Below are positions 12,502 to 21,350 of a stretch of 33,901 bases of DNA, one piece after another. Every line of letters begins with the position of its first letter. Position 1 is the first letter of the stretch. The notes under the pieces were generated by a model that worked only from the letters and a program-made list of their open reading frames with translations, was not told where the DNA came from and ran no database searches. The DNA is from an uncultured Candidatus Saccharibacteria bacterium (GTDB lineage: Bacteria > Patescibacteria > Saccharimonadia > Saccharimonadales > CAMLKC01), in the NCBI GenBank assembly GCA_946479025.1, contig CAMLDM010000007.1:1-33901 (forward strand), in the 5' to 3' direction. A program made the position numbers and the translations under genes.

Positions 12502-13302
12502 ATGGAACTTCCAAAAGCTTTTATCTCTGACGCCGACGGAACTTTGGTTAACACCCTTCACCTCATCCGCCACGGCCAATACGAAACGACGAAAAAATTC
12601 CTGGAGTCGCATAAGATCCCTCCCCAGAATATTCCTGACTTTGATACATTTCAGACAATCCAGGCGCAGACCGTCGGCGGCAGTGCCCACCACACTCTCG
12701 AGAATACAGTGCGAAAAATTTACGAGACTTCTCCTCACCACATCGACGGAATGGATTTCGACGCGCTACACGACCTCCTCAACCCCGTCCAGGACAGAAT
12801 CGCGCCAGAATTCGTGAAACCCTACCACGGACTCTCTCGGCTTCTTTATTATCTTGGCGAAAAGGGCGTAAAATTCGGTATTTTCACCAGCGGAACACCA
12901 CATCACGTGGTGCGAAACTTTGGAGTCGCCCTGCCGGAATTGAGTATGACGGAACTGTTCAAGGACACCTCTCAGTCCGATGGCGCAAAGCTAGAAAAGT
13001 TTATAGCCGCCGTACTGGAGTTCTACCAATTACCAGACTTCACGGTCGTGACTTGCGATGACATTACAACTCACAAACCCAATCCTGAAAGCCTAAACCT
13101 TGCCATGTCACGCCTTGACGCTTCGCCAAGCAAGTCGCTCGTTTTCGGTGATCATACCGTGGATATGCAGGCAGGGATAAACGCCGGCGTTGCTCAGCGT
13201 ATTGGTATCACCCACGGCTTTAGCACAAAGCAAGAACTGGTGACAGCAGGCGCAACGGATACGGTCGATTCACTTGATGAACTCGTTGCCAAGCTGCAAT
13301 AA
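12502..13302 (+). CDS. HAD-superfamily phosphatase (phosphoglycolate phosphatase-like)
   Basis: 266 residues. Motif I DADGT (D10, D12), motif II FTSGTPH, motif III HKPNPES and motif IV FGDHTVDMQAG are all present, with an all-helical cap at about 20-115. The arrangement suits small-molecule phosphatases of the Gph/beta-phosphoglucomutase type, but the substrate cannot be named. ATG 12502 has no Shine-Dalgarno site and a -10 box only 7 nt upstream. Followed by pyrB at 60 nt. Confidence 0.85.
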   Translation: MELPKAFISDADGTLVNTLHLIRHGQYETTKKFLESHKIPPQNIPDFDTFQTIQAQTVGGSAHHTLENTVRKIYETSPHHIDGMDFDALHDLLNPVQDRIAPEFVKPYHGLSRLLYYLGEKGVKFGIFTSGTPHHVVRNFGVALPELSMTELFKDTSQSDGAKLEKFIAAVLEFYQLPDFTVVTCDDITTHKPNPESLNLAMSRLDASPSKSLVFGDHTVDMQAGINAGVAQRIGITHGFSTKQELVTAGATDTVDSLDELVAKLQ

Positions 13303-13362
13303 CTACCCTCTTGCAAAAACCGCGCAAATGCCCGATGCTAGAAGAAATAAGAGGAGGGGCAC

Positions 13363-14298
13363 ATGCAACACATTCTTACCGCCGAGCAGTTCACCAACGA
13401 ACAATTGCTACGGCTTTTTGCCCGTGCGAACTATTTTCGCGAGAACGACAAGACGATTGCCGGCCGCCGAAAAGCTGCCAAGCTGCACACCGGCCGGATT
13501 ATGCTTTCAATGTTTTACGAGCCCTCAACGAGGACTCGTTTTAGTTTTGAGATCGCGGCTGCAAAATTAGGAATCGCCGTCATTGGCACGGAAAACGCCG
13601 CAGAGTTTTCTTCCGCGGCCAAGGGAGAAACGATCGAGGATACGGTGCGTGTTTTCAACGAATACGGCGTTGACGCTATCGTGACCCGCACCAAAGAGGA
13701 AGGTCACGCGGCACGCGCTGCTACTGTGAGTAACGCTGCAATTTTAAACGGTGGTGACGGTAAGGGCGAACACCCTACCCAAGCCGTGCTTGATGCATAC
13801 ACGATTTATGAGAAGTTCGGTCGGCTCGATAACCTCAACGTGGTGTTTGGCGGCGACCTCGCCCACGGCCGCACGGCACGTTCTCTCGCCTTATTGCTTT
13901 CAAAATATTCGAACAATACATTTACGTTCATCTCAGCACCAGAGCTGAGCATGGGAGATGATATTACGGCACGGCTCATCAAGTCAAAAACCGCGTGGAG
14001 CAAAACAACCACACTGGAAAGTTCGCTGAAGCGGGCCGACGTCGTTTACTGGACGCGCATGCAGCTGGAGCGGCACGACACTACAAAACTAAAAGTAAAC
14101 GAAGACCAGTTTATCCTGAATAGAAAAACGGTTAAAAATCTGCCACAGGAAGCCATCATTCTTCACCCGCTCCCTCGCAACCATGAAATAGCGACCGAGT
14201 TAGATACGGACCCGCGCGCGCAGTACTTTCACCAAGCAGGCGGCGGACTGTATATCCGGATGGCGATGCTTGATGAAATCATGAAGAACCTGCCCTAG
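13363..14298 (+). CDS. pyrB: aspartate carbamoyltransferase catalytic chain
   Basis: 311 residues, normal for the catalytic chain. Carbamoyl-phosphate motif FYEPSTRTRFSFE (51-63), AAKGET (Lys 87 at the flexible catalytic loop), HPTQ (137-140), HGRTA (168-172) and HPLPRNHE (268-275, aspartate-site loop). It makes N-carbamoyl-aspartate, step two of pyrimidine synthesis. No pyrI or other pyr gene is adjacent, so the pathway setting is not visible. Strong GAGGAGGGG precedes ATG 13363. A weak TTGCAA (13311) with GATGCT (13334) at 17 bp could be a promoter. Confidence 0.95.
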   Translation: MQHILTAEQFTNEQLLRLFARANYFRENDKTIAGRRKAAKLHTGRIMLSMFYEPSTRTRFSFEIAAAKLGIAVIGTENAAEFSSAAKGETIEDTVRVFNEYGVDAIVTRTKEEGHAARAATVSNAAILNGGDGKGEHPTQAVLDAYTIYEKFGRLDNLNVVFGGDLAHGRTARSLALLLSKYSNNTFTFISAPELSMGDDITARLIKSKTAWSKTTTLESSLKRADVVYWTRMQLERHDTTKLKVNEDQFILNRKTVKNLPQEAIILHPLPRNHEIATELDTDPRAQYFHQAGGGLYIRMAMLDEIMKNLP

Positions 14299-14316
14299 CT
14301 AGGCTTGTGTTGTTGT

Positions 14317-14916
14317 CTACTTACTGCCGTCGTAGCGCCGCTGAACAAACTCCCAGTTCACTACGTTCCACCAGGCCTGGACATAATCGTCGCGCTTGTT
14401 TTTGTAATCGAGGTAATAAGCGTGTTCCCACACGTCAAGCCCGAGCAGCGGCTCGTCCAAACCTTGCATTAATGGCGTGTCTTGGTTTGGTGTTGTAATA
14501 ATGTCCAAGTTTGGCTGCAGCCAGGCCCAGCCACTTCCAAATACTCCGAGCGATTTCGTAGTAAATTCATCTACAAACGCCTGAAAACTGCCATACTTCT
14601 CTGTTAATTTGGCCGCCAGCTCTCCGCTTGGTTCACCGCCGCCATTTGGCGACATCCACTGCCAGAAGAGCGAGTGGTTATAGTGCCCGCCACCTTGGTT
14701 GCGAACTGCCGTGCGTACGGCCTCCGGCAACCCTTCCAGATCCGTCAGCAGGCTTTCGAGTGGGCGTTCGCGAAGTGCGGGCGCCGAATCGAGCGCAGCG
14801 TTCAGCTTGTCGACGTACGTCTGATGATGTTTATCATGGTGAAGCTTCATTATGTCGCCACTGATGTATTTGCCTAACTGATCGTATCCGTAAGGCAATT
14901 CTGGTAATGTATACAT
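14317..14916 (-). CDS. sodA: superoxide dismutase, manganese-type features
   Basis: 199 residues. Metal ligands H26, H81, D161 and H165 are all present (KLHHDKHH, HYNHSLFW, DVWEHAYYLDY). Glycines at 75-77 (NQGGGHYNH) and Gln 145 in TTPNQDTPL are positions seen in Mn rather than Fe enzymes, but Mn/Fe use can be cambialistic. It removes superoxide in the cytoplasm; no signal peptide. ATG 14916 follows AAGGAG, which overlaps the stop of the upstream foldase gene, so it is the last gene of a three-gene operon (bPH2 protein, foldase, SOD). Convergent with pyrB. Confidence 0.95.
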   Translation of the reverse strand: MYTLPELPYGYDQLGKYISGDIMKLHHDKHHQTYVDKLNAALDSAPALRERPLESLLTDLEGLPEAVRTAVRNQGGGHYNHSLFWQWMSPNGGGEPSGELAAKLTEKYGSFQAFVDEFTTKSLGVFGSGWAWLQPNLDIITTPNQDTPLMQGLDEPLLGLDVWEHAYYLDYKNKRDDYVQAWWNVVNWEFVQRRYDGSK

Positions 14917-14928
14917 GAATTTACTCCT

Positions 14929-15984
14929 TTATTCTGTTGACTTGTTATCTACGGCCGGAATTGAGATATATTCCTTAATTTTGCCATCCTTCTTCAAAGC
15001 TGCAAACTTCTCATTAAACGCAGTTAACGGTATACGGATGTATTCGTAACTCACCTGCGTGTCGGTTTTCTCGAGCAATCTCACAAAATAGTAACCGTCG
15101 CCTGTTGTTGTTTTTATCACAGATGAAATTTGTCCCTTTTCAAGGTTTGCCGCAGCAGCACTGAGCCCTCCGTCACTGTTGGTGCGAGGCACCATACCTG
15201 ACGTGCCAGTACTCACTGTTGCATCGCCCGTGCCGCCTAATGCCTGCGCTACTTTCGAAAAGTCCACCTTTTTTGCTGCAAGAAGTTCTGCCGCCTTCTC
15301 CTGCTTTTCCTTTGCCGCGGTGTCAACGGCGTACGAAACCGCCTGGCGAATTAGCTTGCTCTTAGTTGCCTGGCGATACTCGGATGGCGTCCAGCCAAGT
15401 ATGTTCAGCGCCGAGGCATCGTAGGTTTCCTGCGAGATGCGGCCATTCGCCGTATTACGGGCATCGCTTACCACTTTGTCAACTTGCGCATCATCCACGG
15501 TTATACCGAGAGATCGTGAAAGCTTTTTAGCGTATGCGTCCGCCTCGGCATTATCTATAGATTTGCGCTTCATGTAGTTTAATTGGCGCTTTCCATCCTC
15601 AGTCTTAGGATTTACCTGTTCGCTCTGTTGTAGATAATGCGACGAACTGTTGTAGTACATCAAATAATCGCTATACGCAACAGGCTCACCATCCACCGTT
15701 GCTACCGGCAATGGAATTACTCGGGTTACCCGATAGAAGAACGAGCCGGTATTTTGCGCCGGGTACAGTTGCCACCAGCCGACGACGATAATCATGATAA
15801 GCGCGGCAATCGTAACGAGAACCGTATTGAATACAAGTCGATGTCGGGCATATTGCATAGGATATTTAAACCGTCGGCCACCTGCAAGAATCCGTTCGCG
15901 GTGTTCGGCAACAGTTTCGTTGGTTATACGCGTGGGGATAACCTTCTTGTCTTTCCCTAGCCTTCTAAGCGGTAGTTTCTTCAT
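14929..15984 (-). CDS. membrane-anchored SurA/PrsA-like parvulin foldase
   Basis: 351 residues. A basic cytoplasmic N-terminus is followed by one membrane segment (about 50-70), then an extracellular part. Residues about 95-235 are SurA_N-like (VDGEPVAYSDY, many charged helices). Residues about 240-335 resemble a PpiC/parvulin rotamase domain (VDFSKVAQALGGTGDATVSTG... GQISSVIKTTTGDGYYFVRLLEK). It is expected to help fold exported proteins, which could include the surface and pilus proteins. Overlaps the upstream bPH2 gene by 20 nt. The prolyl isomerase activity is not certain, because the active-site residues are poorly conserved. Confidence 0.8.
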   Translation of the reverse strand: MKKLPLRRLGKDKKVIPTRITNETVAEHRERILAGGRRFKYPMQYARHRLVFNTVLVTIAALIMIIVVGWWQLYPAQNTGSFFYRVTRVIPLPVATVDGEPVAYSDYLMYYNSSSHYLQQSEQVNPKTEDGKRQLNYMKRKSIDNAEADAYAKKLSRSLGITVDDAQVDKVVSDARNTANGRISQETYDASALNILGWTPSEYRQATKSKLIRQAVSYAVDTAAKEKQEKAAELLAAKKVDFSKVAQALGGTGDATVSTGTSGMVPRTNSDGGLSAAAANLEKGQISSVIKTTTGDGYYFVRLLEKTDTQVSYEYIRIPLTAFNEKFAALKKDGKIKEYISIPAVDNKSTE

Positions 15985-16507
15985 ACTCTCCTTGGTTCTG
16001 ATCAGCTATCGCGGCGGACACCGCGTCTTGCAGCTTATTATAAATACGATCAGGATGCTCGACTTTATTGATAATAAGGTCGCCGACAAATGTCTGAATG
16101 ACAACAGTGCCAAATCCAAAAATTTCGCCGCTGAACCCAGGTACATTATAGCTTATGTTTTGAATCTTTGATAGGCGCAGTTCAATGACATCCTTGCCAA
16201 AAAAACCCTTCTGCGTGATCTGTCGGATGCGCTGATCGGTAACGATGTACACGGTAAAATACCACATAATAAAGTGATACGAGAACAAGATTAAACCAAT
16301 CACCAGACCAACAAGCGGCAGCAAAAACAGCTCGATTTTCGTCTGCCAAATAAGCGGCGGAATCGCGGAAATTGCAAACGGAATCAACAACATGTAAAAT
16401 CCTTTGCGCATCGCAATTATATGCCGCCTGAACACAAATAATAATTCTTCGCCGTCACGCTGGCCGTCGAAATCTGTTTGGGGAGATGCTTCTTTTTGCT
16501 TGCTCAT
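15965..16507 (-). CDS. bacterial PH (bPH2) domain membrane protein
   Basis: 180 residues with two membrane segments (about 38-80) followed by a bPH2/YdbS-like domain at about 85-165 (VYIVTDQRIRQITQKGFFGKDVIELRLSKIQNI). Role unknown; such proteins are membrane-associated scaffolds. First gene of the operon with the foldase and SOD. A minus-strand TACACT (16532-16537) is a possible -10. Confidence 0.8.
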   Translation of the reverse strand: MSKQKEASPQTDFDGQRDGEELLFVFRRHIIAMRKGFYMLLIPFAISAIPPLIWQTKIELFLLPLVGLVIGLILFSYHFIMWYFTVYIVTDQRIRQITQKGFFGKDVIELRLSKIQNISYNVPGFSGEIFGFGTVVIQTFVGDLIINKVEHPDRIYNKLQDAVSAAIADQNQGEYEETTA

Positions 16508-16531
16508 ACGCTAGAGTTCTTATCTTCCCTA

Positions 16532-16583
16532 AGTGTAGCACACTCCCCCTGCTATTTATTCTTAAAAATGCTTGTGGTAAGCT
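16532..16583. promoter_or_regulatory. divergent promoter region, bPH2 operon / FAD monooxygenase
   Basis: Minus-strand -10 TACACT (16532-16537) reads toward the bPH2 operon. Plus-strand -10 TAAGCT (16578-16583) lies 6 nt before ATG 16590, with a poor -35 TTTATT (16555-16560) at 17 bp. Confidence 0.45.
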
Positions 16584-16589
16584 GGAAAT

Positions 16590-17777
16590 ATGGACACCAC
16601 AAACACAAACATACAGCACGATACAACTCCGTCTATGCGCGTACTCATCGTTGGCGCGGGTATCGCCGGGCTCACTCTGGCCGGGCTTTTAGAAAAGCGC
16701 GGCCTACAGCCAGTCGTCGTGGAGAAACAAACCGAGGAAAACTTCAACAAAAGCGGCTATATGATAGGTCTCATGCCTCTGGGTGGACGAGTTTTCAATG
16801 CGCTCGGCCTGCGCGAAGCGTACCTTAAAAACAGCATCGCCGTCGACACGTACAGTATGCACGACGGCAAAGGTCGTCAGCTTAATCATTTCGACATGAA
16901 GGCAATTTCCGACTACGGCCAGTATCAGGGCATTAGCCGGCCCCGTCTCATCGAACTGCTCCTTGCGGCCTACACTCAAAAAATCCGCTACGGTACGACG
17001 GTCACGGCCATAAAAGAAAATGAAATTAGCGCAGAAGTTACGTTCAGTACCGGCGAAACTGAGCAATTCGACCTCGTCGTGATTGCCGACGGCATCCACT
17101 CAGCTACGAGAGAGCTAGCATTCGGCCCGAAAAATCACAAATACCGCCAAACAGGCTGGGGCGGCTGGGCATGGTTTGCCGATATGCCGCCACAGCTCGC
17201 AAATGCCTACCGTGAGTACTGGGCCGGCCGCGGGTTCATGGGTCTTTACACAGTCGAAGACAACAAGGTCGGCGTCTTTTTGGGCGGGCCGATGAAAGAC
17301 ATCAAGAAAGCCGGCCACGAACTGGTCGCTAAAAACACCATCAAGCATATTAAAAACTCCGACATTGATATTGCCGCGCTGCTAGAACCGCTTGTTAAAA
17401 GCCCTGACCTTTTCTTTTGGGACTTTCACGACGTACGTTCGGAAAACTGGCGAACGAAGCACACGGTGCTGCTCGGCGACGCGGCCAATGGATTTTTGCC
17501 AACCGCAGGCATTGGCGCTTCGATGGCGATGGACTCGGCAGCCGCGCTCGACGACGAACTCTCGCGCACCGATCTTGAGCACCTCAGCTTTGCGCTGCGG
17601 CTTTACGAAAACCGCCAGAAAAAGCGAGTCATCATGGCGCAGGATAACTCGCGCACACTCGGCAGCCTGATGTTCTTAAAGAACAGGATGTTGTCGTGGA
17701 TTCGCAACCAGGTTCTCAGATTCTACACCATCGACATGTTCCTTAAAGACATCAAAAAAGTGATGGAAGGAAAATAA
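16590..17777 (+). CDS. FAD-dependent monooxygenase (PHBH/UbiH/TetX-like)
   Basis: 395 residues. The dinucleotide motif VGAGIAG is at 21-27, the 'DG' motif in VVIADGIHSATRE (about 167-175) and the second FAD motif in LLGDAANGFLPTAGIGASMAMD (about 295-316). It belongs to the group A flavoprotein hydroxylases that use NAD(P)H and oxygen on an aromatic or polyketide-like substrate. Substrate not predictable; relatives include tetracycline-modifying enzymes, so that alternative should be kept open. The start chosen is ATG 16590, with -10 TAAGCT 6 nt upstream; the next in-frame Met is just before the fold. No adjacent pathway genes. Confidence 0.88.
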   Translation: MDTTNTNIQHDTTPSMRVLIVGAGIAGLTLAGLLEKRGLQPVVVEKQTEENFNKSGYMIGLMPLGGRVFNALGLREAYLKNSIAVDTYSMHDGKGRQLNHFDMKAISDYGQYQGISRPRLIELLLAAYTQKIRYGTTVTAIKENEISAEVTFSTGETEQFDLVVIADGIHSATRELAFGPKNHKYRQTGWGGWAWFADMPPQLANAYREYWAGRGFMGLYTVEDNKVGVFLGGPMKDIKKAGHELVAKNTIKHIKNSDIDIAALLEPLVKSPDLFFWDFHDVRSENWRTKHTVLLGDAANGFLPTAGIGASMAMDSAAALDDELSRTDLEHLSFALRLYENRQKKRVIMAQDNSRTLGSLMFLKNRMLSWIRNQVLRFYTIDMFLKDIKKVMEGK

Positions 17778-17779
17778 CA

Positions 17780-17808
17780 AATCGGCTCCGCGATGGAGTC
17801 GATTTTAT
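17780..17808 (+). terminator. terminator of the FAD monooxygenase gene
   Basis: 10-bp stem (17780-17789 with 17795-17804, one G-T pair), 5-nt loop, T run. Directly follows the stop codon. Confidence 0.75.
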
Positions 17809-17815
17809 AATTTCA

Positions 17816-17892
17816 TGGTACCCCGGGCAGGAGTCGAACCTGCAACCTTATCCTTAGGACGGATCTGCTCTATCCAGTTGAGCTACCGAGGC
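17816..17892 (-). tRNA. tRNA-Arg (CCT)
   Basis: 77 nt with encoded CCA. Acceptor GCCTCGG/CCGGGGT has two wobble pairs, anticodon loop GTCCTAA, anticodon CCT, T arm GCAGG-TTCGACT-CCTGC. The top pair of the anticodon stem is a G-A mismatch. Lies between the FAD gene and ndk. A minus-strand TACAAT (near 17901-17906) sits between it and the ndk terminator. Confidence 0.9.
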
Positions 17893-17908
17893 GTGGATTT
17901 ATTGTAAC

Positions 17909-17944
17909 ACGAAAACGGCAGCGAAATCCCGCTGCTGTTTTCGT
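17909..17944 (-). terminator. ndk terminator
   Basis: 14-bp stem with one G-T pair (17909-17922 with 17931-17944), 8-nt loop. On the minus strand it follows the ndk stop codon. The T-tract after it is short, but the stem is strong. Confidence 0.65.
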
Positions 17945-17958
17945 TTTGCTCGCATATA

Positions 17959-18468
17959 TTAGCGTGTGAACTTTTCATGCAGTACGTCGTATGCGTACAG
18001 CTCGTCTTCCTTGAACCAGTGTGCGATTTCTTTTTCAGCTTCCTCTTCGTCGCCGCTGGCGTGGATCAGGTTTGGAATCCCCTTCTCTGCCGTGTCGGCA
18101 TAGCCGAAGCTCATGTGCGAGTAGTCGCCGCGGATCGTGCCAGGCGCCGCCGACTTTGGCTCGGTCGTTCCGACCAGCTTTCGTACCAACGCAACCGCTT
18201 CCACACCCTCAAACACCATGGCGATAACCGGTCCTTCGATCATCATGTTCAGCGTAACGTTAAATGCCTGCTCGCCGCGACGGGTCACCATTTGGCCAAT
18301 GCCTTCGTAATGCTGGTAGTAGTGATCTTTGTCCGGCGCGATCATCTTCGTCGCAACGATCTTCAGACCAACGCGCTCAAATCGACTCAGAATCTCACCG
18401 ACAAGACCGCGCTGAACGGTATCAGGCTTAAACAGAACTAACGTTTTTTGGACACTGTTTGAACTCAT
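17959..18468 (-). CDS. ndk: nucleoside diphosphate kinase
   Basis: 169 residues, against about 140 in most bacteria. LVLFKPDTVQRGLVGEI at the N-terminus and catalytic H136 in NLIHASG. The extra length comes from an insertion in the loop before the active-site His (GDYSHMSFGYADTAEKG) and a longer C-terminus. It equalises nucleoside triphosphate pools. AAGGAG precedes ATG 18468, and a minus-strand TATAAT lies at 18500-18505. Confidence 0.95.
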   Translation of the reverse strand: MSSNSVQKTLVLFKPDTVQRGLVGEILSRFERVGLKIVATKMIAPDKDHYYQHYEGIGQMVTRRGEQAFNVTLNMMIEGPVIAMVFEGVEAVALVRKLVGTTEPKSAAPGTIRGDYSHMSFGYADTAEKGIPNLIHASGDEEEAEKEIAHWFKEDELYAYDVLHEKFTR

Positions 18469-18499
18469 ATTTCTCCTTTGGTTTACAGCTTTACGCTAT

Positions 18500-18530
18500 A
18501 TTATACACCAGAGACGATCTGCGCTATGCT
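18500..18530. promoter_or_regulatory. overlapping divergent promoters, ndk / xer
   Basis: The ndk -10 (TATAAT read on minus, 18500-18505) overlaps a plus-strand TATACA (18502-18507) that is 17 bp from TATGCT (18525-18530), which is 6 nt before the recombinase ATG at 18537. The two promoters cannot both be occupied at once. Confidence 0.55.
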
Positions 18531-18536
18531 ATTACT

Positions 18537-19451
18537 ATGTATATGTCGGAACTCCTGCTGGATTTCATCGAGCACCTTGAGGTAGAAGGTGGCCGGTCTG
18601 CTAAGACGGCTGAAAATTACACGTTATATCTTAACCGACTAGTGGAGTTTGCGGGCGATATTACCGTTGATAAGATCACACCGGAGATGGTGCGTAAATA
18701 CCGGCTGTGGCTGAATCGTTATAAAAACGACCACGAGGAGGAATTGGCAACGATTACGCAGGGTTACCATCTGATTGCACTGCGAGGTTTTTTAACGTAC
18801 CTATCCAAACGGGACATTCCGAGTCTCAGCCCGGAAAAGATCGAACTGCCGAAAGTTTCACGCAAGCAAGTGACATTTCTACATTACGACGAGATAGCAC
18901 GCATGCTCGACGGTATTCCGCTCGACAGCGAAAAAGGTCTGCGCGACCGGGCGATCATTGAACTACTTTTTTCCAGCGGCCTGCGCGTAAGCGAACTAGC
19001 AAATCTCAATCGCGACCATGTAAATACCCGGCGCCGCGAGTTTATGGTGCGCGGAAAAGGCCAAAAAGACCGGCCGGTATTTATTGGCGAAGCGGCGGCG
19101 GCCCGCGTGGAGGATTATCTCAGCGCCCGTATGGACAATCTTCCTCCGCTCTTCCTTAGTTATAGCCGTAACAACACAGCGCAAACCACCGGCGACTATC
19201 GCCGCCTCACGACGCGCAGCATCCAGCGGATTATCAACAAATATGCGCGCCTTGCAGGCATTACCAAGCACGTAAGCCCACACACTATGCGCCACAGCTT
19301 TGCGACCGACCTTCTGATGAATGGCGCCGACATCCGCAGCGTCCAGTCAATGCTCGGCCACAGTAGTATCGCCACGACCCAGGTGTACACCCATGTGACC
19401 GACTCCCATCTGCGTGAAGTTTACGAAAAATTCCATAGCGACACCGAGTAG
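18537..19451 (+). CDS. xer: tyrosine recombinase XerC/XerD-like
   Basis: 304 residues from ATG 18537; longer readings upstream overlap the divergent promoter and ndk start. N-terminal SAM-like DNA-binding domain about 5-90, catalytic domain about 110-300. All catalytic residues are present: R150, K174, H259, R262, H285 and Y294. Size and position beside housekeeping genes, and no att-like repeats or mobile genes, argue for chromosome dimer resolution instead of a phage integrase. Only one Xer protein is in this window. Ends 1 nt from the convergent PilX-like gene with no terminator between. -10 box is 6 nt before ATG. Confidence 0.9.
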   Translation: MYMSELLLDFIEHLEVEGGRSAKTAENYTLYLNRLVEFAGDITVDKITPEMVRKYRLWLNRYKNDHEEELATITQGYHLIALRGFLTYLSKRDIPSLSPEKIELPKVSRKQVTFLHYDEIARMLDGIPLDSEKGLRDRAIIELLFSSGLRVSELANLNRDHVNTRRREFMVRGKGQKDRPVFIGEAAAARVEDYLSARMDNLPPLFLSYSRNNTAQTTGDYRRLTTRSIQRIINKYARLAGITKHVSPHTMRHSFATDLLMNGADIRSVQSMLGHSSIATTQVYTHVTDSHLREVYEKFHSDTE

Positions 19452-19452
19452 T

Positions 19453-20646
19453 TTACGGCGTACAGGTTGTCGTGCCACTGAAGTCGGACTCAGAATCGGA
19501 CACCGTGAAATTCTTGCAAAGATCGCCGACCATATCGATAGCCGCTTCAGGATAGGTGAAGCTGCCGTTTAATTCCACGCGCGCCTGCACACGGCGGAAC
19601 ATATCGTTAGCGCGGCCAGTCGAATCCACCTGCGGCTGAACGCCGTTGAACTTTACGTCGCTGCCGGACTTTTTAAGCTTGATGCGGTAGTGAGCACCGT
19701 TATAAAGTGCGCTGAGCCGCAGATATGCGTGGCGTTGAGCAGCACTTCCGCTTATTGGATTCGGCAAAGAAATTGTCACCGTACAGGCGTACTCACCTTC
19801 CGTGAAGCTCTCGTTGCATTTCGCCTGCTGCGGCGCGTTGGATGAACTGCGCCGGGCATCGAGTGCGAAATCTTTATCCGTAAGTCCGGTTGCCGATGGG
19901 TATAGGAACAGCGTGTTCGCATCACTTCTGTTACCTGATTTACTATCATCAAAATCACTCAATTTGAAGCCGCTTCCGGTTTGCATGAGCTGTGTTCGCA
20001 GAAGTGCCGGATAATTCGCCTGCCATTTGTCGCCGACAGGCGGCAGGCTGACGTCCGGACCGGCGGACGGAAATCCGATCGTCTGATCGGTAGAGGCAGA
20101 TGAGACGTCGTCCTTAGTGAACCAGCTCAGTTCAATACTGTCGAAGTCACTCACGCCAGCAAGCGACACGACATCGGAGGAGTTAACGTCGAGCACTCCT
20201 TTGTAATCGTCCGTGTTCATACTAATTTTCACGCAGGTATACGCCTGATCAAGTTTCGACGCGCCGTCCGACGTGCTCTGCTGAATAATCGTTTCGTCAT
20301 TCGTTTCACCGACAATCCCTGCTCTCACTAGCGCATCACAGCTAGTAGCCGACCCGCCCGCTTCCGGCGTCAGCGCGCTGGCAATCGCGCTGCAATCCAC
20401 ATTGGAAGGAGCCGTGTTGTTACGGCATGACTGGTCGAGTAGCAGCAATCGTTTCGCGTCCTCAACGCCTGCCTGGGCCGAGTCGTATGCGCTCTGCGAA
20501 AGATCATTCGCTGTCGCCTGCTGTTGTTCCTTCAGCATCAGCTGGATAAAGCCGACCGTCACGACCGTCATAAGCAACGCCGAGAATATCACAACGAAGA
20601 GCGATACGGCGCCACGTTGTCTATTTTTGTATGCATGCCGTGTCAT
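19453..20646 (-). CDS. PilX/GspK-like minor pseudopilin
   Basis: 397 residues. Short basic leader, then G12/A13 cleavage-like site and a hydrophobic N-terminal helix (AVSLFVVIFSALLMTVVTVGF). Position 5 of the mature protein is Phe, not the Glu kept by other pilins; this is the pattern of the GspK/PilX subunit at the pilus tip. The rest is a large Ser/Asp-rich extracellular domain with Cys pairs. Last gene of the minor-pilin operon, 2 nt after the PilW-like gene. Confidence 0.8.
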   Translation of the reverse strand: MTRHAYKNRQRGAVSLFVVIFSALLMTVVTVGFIQLMLKEQQQATANDLSQSAYDSAQAGVEDAKRLLLLDQSCRNNTAPSNVDCSAIASALTPEAGGSATSCDALVRAGIVGETNDETIIQQSTSDGASKLDQAYTCVKISMNTDDYKGVLDVNSSDVVSLAGVSDFDSIELSWFTKDDVSSASTDQTIGFPSAGPDVSLPPVGDKWQANYPALLRTQLMQTGSGFKLSDFDDSKSGNRSDANTLFLYPSATGLTDKDFALDARRSSSNAPQQAKCNESFTEGEYACTVTISLPNPISGSAAQRHAYLRLSALYNGAHYRIKLKKSGSDVKFNGVQPQVDSTGRANDMFRRVQARVELNGSFTYPEAAIDMVGDLCKNFTVSDSESDFSGTTTCTP

Positions 20647-20648
20647 AT

Positions 20649-21350
20649 TTATTGTCCTCCCGATTTATTGCCAGCGCGGGCTATGATATCAAATTGATTA
20701 ACTGAACAATAACTTTCGTCACCCACACCCTCGGACGGCGGTTTACACGACGCGTCGTTGGATGTCAGCTGCTCGCGATCGTTGGTGCCGATAGTCATCG
20801 AAATCGCGTAAATTGCCTGGTTTGCGTTGGGGTCGTCTGAAGTCTTTACGATACTGAACGCATGGATTACTAAATCGCGATCGCCGCCGGATATCATTTC
20901 AGTGGCTTTACTCCGCATTATAGGCAAAGTTGGGTCGGCGCATAGCGCACCGCTCGGATCGGCAACCTTCACAAAGCGAACCGGCGAATGATCGTCGTCG
21001 TACACATTAAACACCGAGGGCGCGCCCACACCCCCAGCAATCGCCTTGCCGTAATTCCACGCATACGTGTAGTCTCCGAGACACAACCGGCCGCCACCAT
21101 CCCGCACAATGTATTTTGACGCGGGCGCGCTCGGCGTCACGTCAAATGCAGTCGACGATGCGATACTCCGTTGTAATTCTTCAGACACGTTCCTACCCGC
21201 CTGGTTAACCTCCCGCAGGGTGATGCCTTTGTTGTAAATATTGCTAATCTGTATCGTCGTCACGGCAATCGCCACCAGCAAAATGGCAATAAAGCTCATT
21301 GCAAGCATCAGCTCTATCAAGGTGAATCCGGCTTTTTTATCGTGGCTCAT
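20649..21350 (-). CDS. type IV minor prepilin (PilW/GspJ-like)
   Basis: 233 residues. Class III prepilin signal: DKKAG then FTLIELMLAMSFI, cleavage after G8, Glu at mature position 5. Single N-terminal membrane helix and an extracellular domain with several Cys. Overlaps the upstream PilV-like gene by 14 nt. Likely assembles in a tip complex with the other three minor pilins. Confidence 0.8.
   Translation of the reverse strand: MSHDKKAGFTLIELMLAMSFIAILLVAIAVTTIQISNIYNKGITLREVNQAGRNVSEELQRSIASSTAFDVTPSAPASKYIVRDGGGRLCLGDYTYAWNYGKAIAGGVGAPSVFNVYDDDHSPVRFVKVADPSGALCADPTLPIMRSKATEMISGGDRDLVIHAFSIVKTSDDPNANQAIYAISMTIGTNDREQLTSNDASCKPPSEGVGDESYCSVNQFDIIARAGNKSGGQ

Noticed and set aside
18537..19451. 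Phage or island integrase
   Set aside because: No attachment-site repeats, phage genes or composition shift nearby; a housekeeping Xer fits better.
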